From NCBI GenBank assembly GCA_038329555.1, contig JBBQNC010000028.1, positions 1-22,777 on the forward strand: a stretch of 22,777 nucleotides of DNA. Direction: 5' to 3'. This DNA is from JALYUA01 sp038329555 (lineage in GTDB: Bacteria; Acidobacteriota; Thermoanaerobaculia; UBA5066; Gp7-AA6). The position numbers and the translations under genes are program-made. A model generated the notes under the pieces. That model did not search any database. It saw nothing but the letters and a program-made list of their open reading frames with translations, and was not told the origin of the DNA. Shown piece by piece: positions 1-7,664 of the stretch (within the stretch, counting starts at the first letter, position 1; the number at the start of each line of letters is the position of its first letter).

Positions 1-91
1 CGAGGGGGCCGAACCGCGAAATGTGGCCCACGACGAGATCGTCGTTCGCCTTCCGGTGAACGATGAGGCGAGAGAACGTGAGCGGTGCCAT
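1..91 (-). CDS. Possible 5' end of an unrecognised gene (cut by window edge)
   Basis: A minus-strand ATG at 91 opens 29 codons without a stop before the window ends. About 24 of the 29 codons end in G or C, which fits coding use here, and the translation looks protein-like (start MAPLTFSRLIVH, then a stretch containing NDDLVVGHISRFG). It begins 84 nt after the dnaJ stop on the same strand, so it could be the next gene of the heat-shock operon. No good Shine-Dalgarno sequence precedes the ATG, and the fragment is too short to assign a family. Confidence 0.35.
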   Translation of the reverse strand, partial: MAPLTFSRLIVHRKANDDLVVGHISRFGPL

Positions 92-175
92 GGCGCTTCG
101 CGGTCGGTGTCGCCCGTCACATTCGCCGATGCCGGCCGAACCCCGCGCGGGGACGGCGGCGGCGAGGAACGCGGG

Positions 176-1279
176 CTACGAAAAGATCTTCTTCGCCTTG
201 CCCAGCACGCCGAGAGCCGCGACGGGCGCGCCCGTCGCCTCCGCGTACTCCCGGAGCATGTCCTTCTCCGCCGAGGTCGGCGACTCGGGCACGAGGACGG
301 AGGCGCGAACGACGAAGTCGCCCCGTCCACGCTGTCCGAGACGCCCGAAGCCGCGCCCGCGAAGGCGGATCTCCGTGCCCGCCCGCGTGCCTGCGGCGAT
401 CGAGATCTTCTCCGGGTCCTCGAGGGTCGGCACGGTCATCTCTCCGCCCAGGACGAGCGTCGGAAACGGGACGTCGAGCGTCAGCACGACGTCGTCTTCT
501 TCGCGGAGGAAGAGATCGTGGTCGGTGACTCTCAGGTTCACGTAGAGGTCACCTGGCGGCCCTCCGTTCGGGCCGGCGTCCCCTTCCCCCGGGAGCCGGA
601 GCCTCGACCCCGATTCGACGCCGGCGGGGATCCGCACCTCCAGGCTCCGACTGGCGCGGCGACGCCCGCCACCTCCGCAATCCCCGCACGGCTTCTCGAC
701 GATCGTGCCATGGGCCTGGCAGCGCGAGCAGGGGCGCGCGACGGTCAGGAATCCCTGTGAGAAGCGCTGCCGCCCCGTTCCGCGGCAGGTCGGGCACGGC
801 TTCGGGCGGGTGCCCGCCTGGGCTCCCGAGCCGGAGCAGGTCTCGCAGCGCTCCATGCGCGAAACGAGGAGAGGAGCCGCCACGCCGAACGCGGCGTCGC
901 GGAAGGAGATCTCCATCTGATAGAGGAGGTCGCTCCCGCTCTGGGATCGCGCCGCCGCCGCCCCGGAGAAGCCGAAGATCTCCCCGAAGAGATCCGACAG
1001 ATCCCCGAACGCTCCGGGGTCGAACCCGAATCCGCCGAAGCCGGCGCCCGATCCGACGCCCGCGTGCCCGAGGCGGTCGTAGCGGGACCGCTTCTCGGGG
1101 TCGCAGAGGACCGCGTACGCCTCGGACGCCTCCTTGAACTTCTCGGCGGCCTCCGGGTCGTTCGGGTTCCGATCGGGGTGGTACTGCAGCGCGAGCTTGC
1201 GGTACGCCGATTTCAGCGCGCCGTTCTCCGCGTCGCGGGTGACACCGAGGATTTCGTAGTAGTCGCGTTTGTTGGTCAT
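176..1279 (-). CDS. dnaJ: Chaperone protein DnaJ (Hsp40)
   Basis: DnaJ stimulates the ATPase of DnaK and delivers unfolded proteins to it in the cytoplasm. The 367-residue product has the family layout. It starts with a J domain (residues 1-70; DYYEILGV, HPD in YHPDRNPND), followed by a Gly/Phe-rich segment (about 75-105). Four zinc-binding motifs come next (CETCSGSG, CPTCRGTG, CSRCQAHG, CGDCGGGG), then the two C-terminal substrate-binding beta domains. The third zinc motif has Ala where the CxxCxGxG pattern has its first Gly; all eight cysteines remain. It starts with ATG at 1279 without a strong Shine-Dalgarno. It is the fourth gene of the hrcA-grpE-dnaK-dnaJ series, 134 nt after dnaK, and is probably read from the CIRCE-controlled promoter at 5047-5075. 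Length is normal for DnaJ. Confidence 0.97.
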   Translation of the reverse strand: MTNKRDYYEILGVTRDAENGALKSAYRKLALQYHPDRNPNDPEAAEKFKEASEAYAVLCDPEKRSRYDRLGHAGVGSGAGFGGFGFDPGAFGDLSDLFGEIFGFSGAAAARSQSGSDLLYQMEISFRDAAFGVAAPLLVSRMERCETCSGSGAQAGTRPKPCPTCRGTGRQRFSQGFLTVARPCSRCQAHGTIVEKPCGDCGGGGRRRASRSLEVRIPAGVESGSRLRLPGEGDAGPNGGPPGDLYVNLRVTDHDLFLREEDDVVLTLDVPFPTLVLGGEMTVPTLEDPEKISIAAGTRAGTEIRLRGRGFGRLGQRGRGDFVVRASVLVPESPTSAEKDMLREYAEATGAPVAALGVLGKAKKIFS

Positions 1280-1296
1280 ACCGTCCAGGAAGAGAG

Positions 1297-1324
1297 TTGA
1301 GATTCGAGGTTCGAGAGACGAGGG
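1297..1324. repeat. Degenerate 7-nt tandem repeat tract between dnaK and dnaJ
   Basis: Four consecutive heptamers on the plus strand read TTGAGAT, TCGAGGT, TCGAGAG, ACGAGGG. They share a GAG core at fixed 7-nt spacing and resemble the units of the longer arrays at 16568-16668. The tract lies in the 134-nt dnaK-dnaJ spacer, where I found no promoter or terminator. Its function is unknown, and four degenerate units could arise by chance. Confidence 0.45.
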
Positions 1325-1413
1325 TCCAAGAGAACCGGACGGCTCATGGTCGATGGCGGCGGCTCCCCCGCGCGTCAGCCTCCCAGCCCGTCCTCCCGCC
1401 CCGTGAGCCCGCG

Positions 1414-3252
1414 CTAGCCCTTCGCCGCCGTGGCCGCTCCGCCGGTGCCGGCCCGCTGAAGCATGACCCGGGTCAGCACCTTGGAGACACCCTGCATGTC
1501 GAAGATCGCCTCGTTCAAGGCGTCGCGGGATTCGCTCCCGGCGATGTCGCGCGAACGCTTGAGGGTTTCCTCGATCCGCTCGCGCTCGTCGATGGCGAGC
1601 GCTCCGCCGAACTCGGAGAGCACGCGCTCGTTCGAGGCCAGCATTCCGTCCAGGCGGCTTCGGATCTGGGCCACCTCCCGCCTCTGGTGATCCGCCTCCG
1701 CGAAAGCGGACGCTTCCTTGATGATCTTGTCGATCTCGTTCTGCGAGAGACCTCCGGCCGGATTGATCTGGATGCCCTGGGCTTTACCGGTGGCGAGGTC
1801 CTTGGCCGACACGTTGACGATGCCGTTCGAGTCGATGGCGAACGTCACCTCGATCTGCGGGACGCCGCGCGGCGCGGCGGGGATTCCGACGAGCTCGAAC
1901 CGGCCGAGAGACTTGTTCTCGCGGGCGACTTCGCGCTCTCCCTGCAGGACGTGGATCTCGACGACGCTCTGGTTGTCGGCGACGGTCGTGAAGACCTTCG
2001 TATTCTTGGTCGGGATGGTCGAGTTGCGCTCGATCAACTTTTCGAAGACCGAGCCGTGCATCTCGATGCCGAGAGAGAGCGGAGTCACGTCGAGCAGGAC
2101 GACGTCCTTGATCTCGCCCTTCAGCACGCCGCCCTGGATCGCGGCGCCGATCGCCACGACCTCATCGGGGTTGATCTCGCGGTTGGGCTCGCGACCGAAG
2201 AGCTCGGCGACCATGCGCTGAACCTTCGGCGTTCGCGTCTGCCCGCCGACGAGAATCACCTGGTCCACGTCGGACGGCTTCAGGTTGGCGGACTGCAGCG
2301 CGTCCAGGCATGGAGCGGCGGTGCGGTCGATCAGGTCGGCCACCAGCGATTCGAAACGCTCCCGCGTCAGAGTGCGGTTGATGTGCTTCGGGCCCGAGGC
2401 ATCCGCCGAAATGAACGGCAGCGTGATCGTCGACTCGTTCGACGTCGAGAGCTCGCACTTCGCTTTCTCGGCGGCCTCCTTCAGGCGCTGAAGCGCCATC
2501 CGATCCTGCCGCAGGTCGATGCCCGTCGACTTCTTGAAGTCGTCGAGCAGCCAGTCCATGATCTTCTTGTCGAAGTCTTCTCCGCCCAGGTAGGTGTCGC
2601 CGGCGGTGGCCTTGACCTCGTAGATCCCCTCACCCAGCTCGAGGATCGAGATGTCGAACGTCCCGCCCCCGAGGTCGTATACGGCGACGATCTCGCTGCC
2701 CTTGCGCTCGAGGCCGTAGGCGAGCGACGCGGCGGTCGGCTCGTTGATGATCCGCAGAACTTCCAGCCCCGCGATCCGTCCTGCGTCGCGCGTCGCCTGG
2801 CGCTGGGCGTCGTCGAAGTACGCCGGCACGGTGATGATGGCCTCGGTGATCTCCTCGCCGAGAGCTTCTTCGGAGAATTCCTTGATCTCCTTGAGGATGA
2901 ACGCCGAGATCTCCTCGGGGCTGTACTCGCGGGAGCGCGCCCGGATCTTGACGTCGCCGTTGACCGCCCGGACGATCTCGTACGGAAGGATCTCGCGCGC
3001 GTGCTGGGTTTCCTCGGAGTCGTACTTGCGCCCGAGGAGCCGCTTCACCGCGAAGACGGTGTTCATCGGGTTCGTGATCGACTGGCGCTTGGCGATCTGC
3101 CCGACGAGCTTTTCGTTGTCTTCAGTGAAGCCGACGATCGAGGGGGTGGTGCGGCTGCCCTCGCGGTTCGAAAGAACCTGCGGCGTCGCGCCCTCGACGA
3201 CCGCCACGCAGCAGTTCGTCGTGCCGAGATCGATTCCGAGAATTCTCCCCAA
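1414..3252 (-). CDS. dnaK: Chaperone protein DnaK (Hsp70)
   Basis: DnaK is the ATP-dependent Hsp70 chaperone that binds exposed hydrophobic segments of client proteins, working with DnaJ and the exchange factor GrpE. The 612-residue product shows the Hsp70 signatures: GIDLGTTN near residue 6, VYDLGGGTFDIS near 190, and VILVGGQTRTPKV in the 330s. The interdomain linker VVLLDVTPLSLGIE and the substrate-binding domain follow. The tail ends in a Gly/Ala-rich stretch (QRAGTGGAATAAKG), without the acidic EEV-type end of E. coli DnaK, and is about 25 residues shorter than that protein. The start is TTG at 3252. It is chosen because it gives the conserved MGRILGIDLGTTN N-terminus and has a strong ribosome binding site a few bases upstream. 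The gene lies 63 nt after grpE in the heat-shock operon. Confidence 0.98.
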   Translation of the reverse strand: MGRILGIDLGTTNCCVAVVEGATPQVLSNREGSRTTPSIVGFTEDNEKLVGQIAKRQSITNPMNTVFAVKRLLGRKYDSEETQHAREILPYEIVRAVNGDVKIRARSREYSPEEISAFILKEIKEFSEEALGEEITEAIITVPAYFDDAQRQATRDAGRIAGLEVLRIINEPTAASLAYGLERKGSEIVAVYDLGGGTFDISILELGEGIYEVKATAGDTYLGGEDFDKKIMDWLLDDFKKSTGIDLRQDRMALQRLKEAAEKAKCELSTSNESTITLPFISADASGPKHINRTLTRERFESLVADLIDRTAAPCLDALQSANLKPSDVDQVILVGGQTRTPKVQRMVAELFGREPNREINPDEVVAIGAAIQGGVLKGEIKDVVLLDVTPLSLGIEMHGSVFEKLIERNSTIPTKNTKVFTTVADNQSVVEIHVLQGEREVARENKSLGRFELVGIPAAPRGVPQIEVTFAIDSNGIVNVSAKDLATGKAQGIQINPAGGLSQNEIDKIIKEASAFAEADHQRREVAQIRSRLDGMLASNERVLSEFGGALAIDERERIEETLKRSRDIAGSESRDALNEAIFDMQGVSKVLTRVMLQRAGTGGAATAAKG

Positions 3253-3255
3253 GAG

Positions 3256-3263
3256 TCCTCCCT
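3256..3263 (-). promoter_or_regulatory. Ribosome binding site fixing the dnaK TTG start
   Basis: On the minus strand, AGGGAGGA lies three to four bases before TTG at 3252. No nearby in-frame ATG gives the conserved DnaK N-terminus, so this site decides the non-ATG start. Confidence 0.75.
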
Positions 3264-3315
3264 GGACGCCTAGTTGCCCGCGCTTCGCAATCCGGAAACT
3301 CTCATCGCGATCGGG

Positions 3316-3924
3316 CTAATGGCCCGGACTCCCGCTACCGTCCCCGCGCACCGTCACCTTGACCAGGGCCGGGCGGATCAGCTTGTCGTTCAACTTGTAA
3401 CCCTTGCGAAGCACGTCGACGATCGTGTCCTTCGGAAGGTCCTCGGACGGCTCGGTGGCTACGGCCTCGTGCACGTTCGGGTCGAACGCCCCCGACGTGT
3501 CGACTTCGTTCAACCCGTACTTCTTCCAGAGCTCGTCGAGCTTGCGCTGGATGAGCGAGACGCCCTGTCCGAAATCGCTCGAGACCTCTTCCGGCGTCGC
3601 GTGCGCGAGCGCCCGGTCGAAGTCGTTGGAGATCGTCAGGAAGTCCCCGACGAATTTCCCGAGCGCCAGGCGCAGGTACTCGCCCTTCTCGCGCTCCGTG
3701 CGCTTGCGCATGTTCTCGAACTCGGCGAGCTTGCGCCGGTGGCGGTCCTTCAAGTCTTCCAGGTCGTTCATCGCCGACTTGAGCTTCTCCTCCGCGACCG
3801 TGATCGCGGAACGCTCCTCTTCCGCCAGGGCGGCCTCCAGGGTCTCGCCGGGATCTTCCAGTTCGATGCGGTCGGGGTCCTTGGCGGACACCCCGACTTC
3901 CGAGTCTTCCCCGCGATCTCTCAT
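3316..3924 (-). CDS. grpE: Nucleotide exchange factor GrpE
   Basis: GrpE releases ADP from DnaK and so resets the chaperone cycle. The 202-residue product has an acidic N-terminus and a long charged helical region (about 35-95, containing KLAEFENMRKRTERE, the typical GrpE dimer helix). It ends in the beta head with GVSLIQRKLDELWKKYG, FDPNVHEAVAT and the conserved end VLRKGYKLNDKLIRPALVKV. The ATG at 3924 overlaps the hrcA stop in an ATGA arrangement, which suggests translational coupling. A GGAGGAG ribosome binding site lies 8 nt upstream within hrcA. Length is normal for the family. Confidence 0.97.
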   Translation of the reverse strand: MRDRGEDSEVGVSAKDPDRIELEDPGETLEAALAEEERSAITVAEEKLKSAMNDLEDLKDRHRRKLAEFENMRKRTEREKGEYLRLALGKFVGDFLTISNDFDRALAHATPEEVSSDFGQGVSLIQRKLDELWKKYGLNEVDTSGAFDPNVHEAVATEPSEDLPKDTIVDVLRKGYKLNDKLIRPALVKVTVRGDGSGSPGH

Positions 3925-4994
3925 TCCGAGGGCTCCTCCCTGTCTCGCGCTTCCCGGCGGTCCAGCCGGTCCGAAAGCGCGCGCCCCAGCAGCTCGACCA
4001 CCGGGATGACGCGCGGATACTCCCGTCGGGCGGGTCCAATGACGCCCAGCATGCCTGCCAGTGTCTCTCCCGATCCGTAGGAGGTCAAGACCGCCGAGAG
4101 CCTGGGATCGGTGGTCAGCGCGTTTTCAGAGCCGAGGACGACGCTCGTTCCTTTCGAATCGAGATATTTCGTGAGCAGATCGAGGAGCCGCGCCTTCTCC
4201 TCGAACGTGAGAAAGACGCGCCGGACCGATTCGAGGTCGGAGAACTCCGGCTTGTCCAGCAGGTTCAAAGCTCCCTCGAAGTACACCAGGCTCTCCGACC
4301 CGGCGCCCTCGAGCGCCTGATCGCCCAGGGAAAGCGCCCGTCCGAGCATCCGGTCGCAGGTGGCCTTCTCCTCGGCCATCGCGGCGAGGAGACGCTTGCG
4401 GATCTCGTGCAGCGTATGCCCGCAGAATTCGCGCGTCAGCCGCTGGCTGACCGATTCGAGCTCTTCGGGAGAGTACTCGGCCGACGTCTCGATCACCCGG
4501 GACACCACCACGTCCGGTTCGTTGACCTGGACGGCGAGGATCTTTCCGGGGGCGACGGTGAGAAACCGGACGGAGCGGACGACCGTGTGCAGGGCGTCGG
4601 GAGCCACGACGAAGCCCACTTCGCCCGAGAGCTGGGAGAGCAGGCGGGACGCCGCCTTGAAGAGCCGGGTCACGTCGGATCCCGCCGAAGCGAGATCCGA
4701 GTCGACCTGCTCGCGCACGTCCTCGGCCACCCGGCGGTTGCGCATCAGCTCGTCGATGTAGAGGCGGTAGGCCTGGTCCGTCGGGATCCGCCCGGCCGAC
4801 GTGTGTGGCTGAACGAGAAAACCCGCGTCGGTCAGGTCCGCCATGATGTTGCGAATCGAGGCGGGAGAGAGGTCGAACCGGCTCGATTTGAAGAGCGCGC
4901 GCGACGAGACCGGCTTCCCGGTATCGACGTGGACGCGGATGATCTCCTTCAAGATCGTCCGACTGCGGATGTCGAGCGTGTTGGGGGTCGTCAT
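3921..4994 (-). CDS. hrcA: Heat-inducible transcription repressor HrcA
   Basis: HrcA represses class I heat-shock operons by binding CIRCE operators; its folding depends on GroEL, which links repression to protein-folding stress. The 357-residue product has the N-terminal winged helix (RSRTILKEIIRVHVDTGKPV, SPASIRNIMADLTDAGFL, HTSAGRIPTDQAYRLYID), then the GAF-like and dimerisation regions, with VVLGSEN and GVIGPARREYPRVIPVVE near the C-terminus. I start it at ATG 4994 (MTTPNTLDIRSR). The upstream in-frame TTG at 5075 would make the coding region run over the promoter and the CIRCE element and adds no conserved sequence. It is first in its operon and its stop overlaps the grpE start. Direct autoregulation is likely from the operator next to its start. 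Confidence 0.96.
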   Translation of the reverse strand: MTTPNTLDIRSRTILKEIIRVHVDTGKPVSSRALFKSSRFDLSPASIRNIMADLTDAGFLVQPHTSAGRIPTDQAYRLYIDELMRNRRVAEDVREQVDSDLASAGSDVTRLFKAASRLLSQLSGEVGFVVAPDALHTVVRSVRFLTVAPGKILAVQVNEPDVVVSRVIETSAEYSPEELESVSQRLTREFCGHTLHEIRKRLLAAMAEEKATCDRMLGRALSLGDQALEGAGSESLVYFEGALNLLDKPEFSDLESVRRVFLTFEEKARLLDLLTKYLDSKGTSVVLGSENALTTDPRLSAVLTSYGSGETLAGMLGVIGPARREYPRVIPVVELLGRALSDRLDRREARDREEPSE

Positions 4995-5014
4995 GCTTCT
5001 TTTTTGTGCGCCGG

Positions 5015-5041
5015 CTGGCAGTCCCGGTGCTGGAGTGCCAA
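5015..5041 (-). promoter_or_regulatory. CIRCE operator (HrcA binding site)
   Basis: Read on the minus strand this is TTGGCACTC, nine bases, GACTGCCAG. The known CIRCE consensus is TTAGCACTC-N9-GAGTGCTAA. The half-sites match each other as an inverted repeat at 7 of 9 positions and the spacer is exactly 9 nt. It lies between the promoter -10 and the hrcA start codon, as expected for HrcA autoregulation. Confidence 0.92.
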
Positions 5042-5046
5042 CAGAG

Positions 5047-5075
5047 AGGGTAGCGGCGCATGTTCCCACAGTCAA
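5047..5075 (-). promoter_or_regulatory. Sigma-70-type promoter of the hrcA operon
   Basis: On the minus strand TTGACT (5070-5075) is followed after 17 nt by TACCCT (5047-5052). Transcription should start near the upstream edge of the CIRCE element, so bound HrcA would block initiation or clearance. No sigma-32-like promoter was seen. Confidence 0.8.
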
Positions 5076-5161
5076 GGAAGCGCGGTAAAACCGGGGCGTT
5101 GCGGGCGCCCCCTGGGAAGGTCTTCTCCCTCGCCCGCCGCCTCTCTCGGTAGACTCGTTCG

Positions 5162-6010
5162 ATGCCTCCCGCCCCCCTGCCCTCTCTCACGCTCGCCGGA
5201 CCCGGCCGGGCGGGGCGGGCGCTCGCGCGGAGCTGGGTCGCGGCGGGCGGCCGGCTGGATCGGGTCCTCGCCCGGTCGGAGGGTTCGGCCCGGGCCGCGG
5301 CCGCCCGGCTCGGGGCCGTCGCGTCGAGCACGCTCGACGCGTCCTCGTTCGATAGCGAGGTCCTCGCGCTCGCCGTGCCCGACGACGCCCTCATGGCCGT
5401 CGCGGACCTTCTCGCCGGCCGGGGCCGGTGCCGGTTCGCGATCCACCTCTCGGGCGCCCGTCCCGCCGACGAGATCGCCTCTCTGGCGCGAGCGGGAGCC
5501 GGGCTCGCCTCGATGCATCCCCTGCGCGCGTTCCGAGGCGACCCGGACGAAACGATCCGGGGAGCGTTCGTGGCTGTCGAGGGCGGCGCGGCCGCCTGTG
5601 ACGCCGCGGAGTCCTTCGCGATCGCCATGGGCGCACAGCCGCATCGGATTTCGAGAGACGCCAAGCCCCTCTACCACGCCGGCGCCACGCTCGCCGCGGG
5701 AGGCGTCGTGGCTCTTCTCTCCGCGGCGGCTCGCGCGTGGGCTCTCGCCGGTCTCCCCGAGGCCGGGTCCCGCGTGGCGCTCGCCGCGCTCGCCGCCGAC
5801 GCGGTCGCGGGAGCGGCAAAGACCTCGTTCGAGGCGGCGCTGACCGGCCCTCTGGCTCGCCGCGACCTCGGAACGGTTCGAGCGCACCGCCGCGCCCTCG
5901 AGGGGCACCCCGACCTGCTGCGCCTCTACGCGCTGCTCGCCGAAGAGACCCTGGCGCGCACGCCCGGCTACGGTAACGAGGCGGAGATCCGCTCGATCCT
6001 CGCGTGTTAG
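5162..6010 (+). CDS. DUF2520 / Rossmann-fold dehydrogenase-like protein
   Basis: The 282-residue product starts with a Rossmann nucleotide-binding motif (LTLAGPGRAGRAL, residues 10-22). A beta-alpha domain with LALAVPDDAL and HPLRAFRG follows, then an all-helical C-terminal half (YHAGATLAAGGVVALL; SFEAALTGPLARRDLGTVRAH). This is the layout of Rossmann-like DUF2520 proteins, which resemble F420-dependent NADP reductases and 6-phosphogluconate dehydrogenase folds. The substrate is unknown, so no reaction is assigned. It is divergent from hrcA across an 86-nt spacer that holds the hrcA promoter; its own promoter was not identified and no clear Shine-Dalgarno precedes the ATG. It lies 40 nt before the mglA-like gene and may be cotranscribed with it. 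Confidence 0.85.
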   Translation: MPPAPLPSLTLAGPGRAGRALARSWVAAGGRLDRVLARSEGSARAAAARLGAVASSTLDASSFDSEVLALAVPDDALMAVADLLAGRGRCRFAIHLSGARPADEIASLARAGAGLASMHPLRAFRGDPDETIRGAFVAVEGGAAACDAAESFAIAMGAQPHRISRDAKPLYHAGATLAAGGVVALLSAAARAWALAGLPEAGSRVALAALAADAVAGAAKTSFEAALTGPLARRDLGTVRAHRRALEGHPDLLRLYALLAEETLARTPGYGNEAEIRSILAC

Positions 6011-6050
6011 ATTTCTTGCGGGGCTCAGTTCCCGGAGCGCATAATCAGCA

Positions 6051-7454
6051 ATGGTTTTCTTCAATTACGCCACCATGCAGATGGCGGCCAAGATCGTCTA
6101 TTACGGTCCTGGTCTGTGCGGGAAGACCACCAATCTGCACCACATCTATGGGCGGACTTCTCCCGGATCCCGCGGTGAAATGGTGTCCCTGGAGACGGAG
6201 ACCGACCGCACCCTCTTCTTCGACCTCCTTCCGCTCGACGTGGGCGTGATCGGGGGATTCAAGACGCGGGTGCAGCTCTACACGGTCCCCGGACAGGTCT
6301 TCTACAACACAACGCGGAAGCTCGTCCTGAAGGGAGTGGACGGCATCGTCTTCGTGGCGGACTCGCAGCGCGCGATGCGCGACGCCAACGTCGAGAGCCT
6401 GAACAACCTCCGCTCGAACCTCGCCGAGATCTCCGTCCGGATGGAAGATCTCCCGCTCGTCTTTCAGTACAACAAGCGCGACCTCTCGAACATCCTGTCG
6501 CCCGAGGAGCTCCAGGAGAGCCTGAACGCCCAGGGGCTCTACGAGTCCTACGAAGCGTGCGCGGTCGCGGGGCAGGGTGTCTTCGAGACATTGAAGGCGA
6601 TCTCGAAGCTCACCCTGCGCTCGCTCAAGAAGAGGATGCTCGGAGACGAGCGCCAGTCGCGTCCGGCGATGGTCGCGGCTCCGGCGCCCGCGAAGCCGGC
6701 GCCGGCGTTCGACTTCACTTCGCCTCCCGCGCCGCCTCCGGCCGCTCGGGACTCGGGTCCGACCCGAAGTCCGGCCGTCGAGGAGGCCCCTCCGTCGCCG
6801 GCGTTCATCCCGGTCCCGCCGGTCTCCGCGGCGGACGCCGAGGCCGAGGTGCCGCCGGCGCCTGCGGAGACATCCGAGCTCTCCCTGACTCCGGATATCC
6901 CGCCGCCTCCCCCGGCGATTATCGGAGTGGAGCCCTTCGACGGCGAGGACGTCGAGACGGTCAACGAGTTCGAGGAGGCCTTGAACTCGCTCGACGCTCC
7001 CCTGCCCGAGATCGAGGCCTCGGGCGAGCCGCTCGAGATCGGCGACGTCTCCTTCGCGGAAGCGCCGCGCGAGGAGCCTCCCGCCGAGGCCGAAGTGAAG
7101 CACGTGCGCGTCCGCTCGAACATCGACATCCTCGCGGAGCTCGAGAAGCTTCGCAAGAACGCGACCTCCACTCCGCCGATCGAGAAGCCGGGCCGGCGAG
7201 CGCCCGCGGGAATCTCGATCGACGACCTCCTCGCCAACAGCCTGAACCATCGCAAGGAGGTCAACCGGATCTTCGAGCTCCAGATCCCCCAGCGCGAGCT
7301 CGCGCAGGGGCATCAGGTGACCGTCAACCTCCGGCTCGAGGACAAGGATCGGCAGACGATCGGCGAAGAGAAGTCGTTCTCGATCGAGCTCCACACGCGG
7401 CAGGACATCGAGAAGCTCCTGCTCTCGCTCAAGTTTCACATCTTCGGGAAGTGA
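6051..7454 (+). CDS. mglA: MglA-like Ras-family GTPase with long C-terminal extension
   Basis: Residues 1-196 closely follow myxobacterial MglA, the small GTPase that sets cell polarity and drives gliding and type IV pilus motility. They include the P-loop GPGLCGKTT (19-27), TETDRTLFFD (48-57), the switch-2 region YTVPGQVFY (76-84), GVDGIVFVADSQ (94-105) and the base-specificity motif NKRD (140-143). Canonical MglA is about 195 residues; this product has 467. After the GTPase comes a roughly 190-residue Pro/Ala/Glu-rich, probably disordered linker. A compact C-terminal segment of about 80 residues follows (from ISIDDLLANSLNHRKEV to LLLSLKFHIFGK), with alternating charged and hydrophobic residues suggesting beta strands. 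No mglB (its GAP) is adjacent. The GTPase call is firm; what the tail binds is unknown. Confidence 0.9.
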   Translation: MVFFNYATMQMAAKIVYYGPGLCGKTTNLHHIYGRTSPGSRGEMVSLETETDRTLFFDLLPLDVGVIGGFKTRVQLYTVPGQVFYNTTRKLVLKGVDGIVFVADSQRAMRDANVESLNNLRSNLAEISVRMEDLPLVFQYNKRDLSNILSPEELQESLNAQGLYESYEACAVAGQGVFETLKAISKLTLRSLKKRMLGDERQSRPAMVAAPAPAKPAPAFDFTSPPAPPPAARDSGPTRSPAVEEAPPSPAFIPVPPVSAADAEAEVPPAPAETSELSLTPDIPPPPPAIIGVEPFDGEDVETVNEFEEALNSLDAPLPEIEASGEPLEIGDVSFAEAPREEPPAEAEVKHVRVRSNIDILAELEKLRKNATSTPPIEKPGRRAPAGISIDDLLANSLNHRKEVNRIFELQIPQRELAQGHQVTVNLRLEDKDRQTIGEEKSFSIELHTRQDIEKLLLSLKFHIFGK

Positions 7455-7589
7455 GGCCGGCGCTCGTCGAATCGGGCACCGATCCCTCCGGCGACTCTGC
7501 CGAGAGTCCCGACGGGGATCCGATGCGGCCAACGATTGACCCGGCCCTCGGTAGCCGTCGCATCCTTTGCCGGCATCGCCGGCGCCAGA

Positions 7590-7609
7590 GTGTCCCCTGA
7601 CCGGGACAC
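7590..7609. repeat. Perfect 7-bp inverted repeat upstream of the transglycosylase gene
   Basis: GTGTCCC and GGGACAC flank a 6-nt spacer (CTGACC), 55 nt before the chosen start at 7665. There is no T tract, so it does not look like a terminator of the preceding gene. It could be a protein-binding site in the 210-nt spacer 7455-7664, which otherwise shows only a GCCGGC repeat near 7570-7584. Confidence 0.4.
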
Positions 7610-7664
7610 GCTCGCGGGCAAAAAGATGTTTGCAATCGCGGCGGGCCAGTTTACCCTGACTTCA

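Noticed and set aside
1297..3273. 658-residue open frame on the plus strand opposite dnaK
   Set aside because: High-GC codon use in dnaK leaves the opposite strand free of stops. The translation is low in complexity (Asp, Leu, Val, Arg) and dnaK is certain.
4995..5075. 27-residue longer N-terminus of HrcA from TTG 5075
   Set aside because: It would translate the promoter and CIRCE operator and has no conserved residues. ATG 4994 gives the normal HrcA start.
4407..5843. 478-residue plus-strand frame over hrcA and the DUF2520 gene
   Set aside because: It covers the hrcA promoter, is rich in Arg/Pro/Ser, and conflicts with two well-supported genes.
7536..7664. Longer start for the lytic transglycosylase
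   Set aside because: It would put 43 residues ahead of a clear lipoprotein signal sequence.
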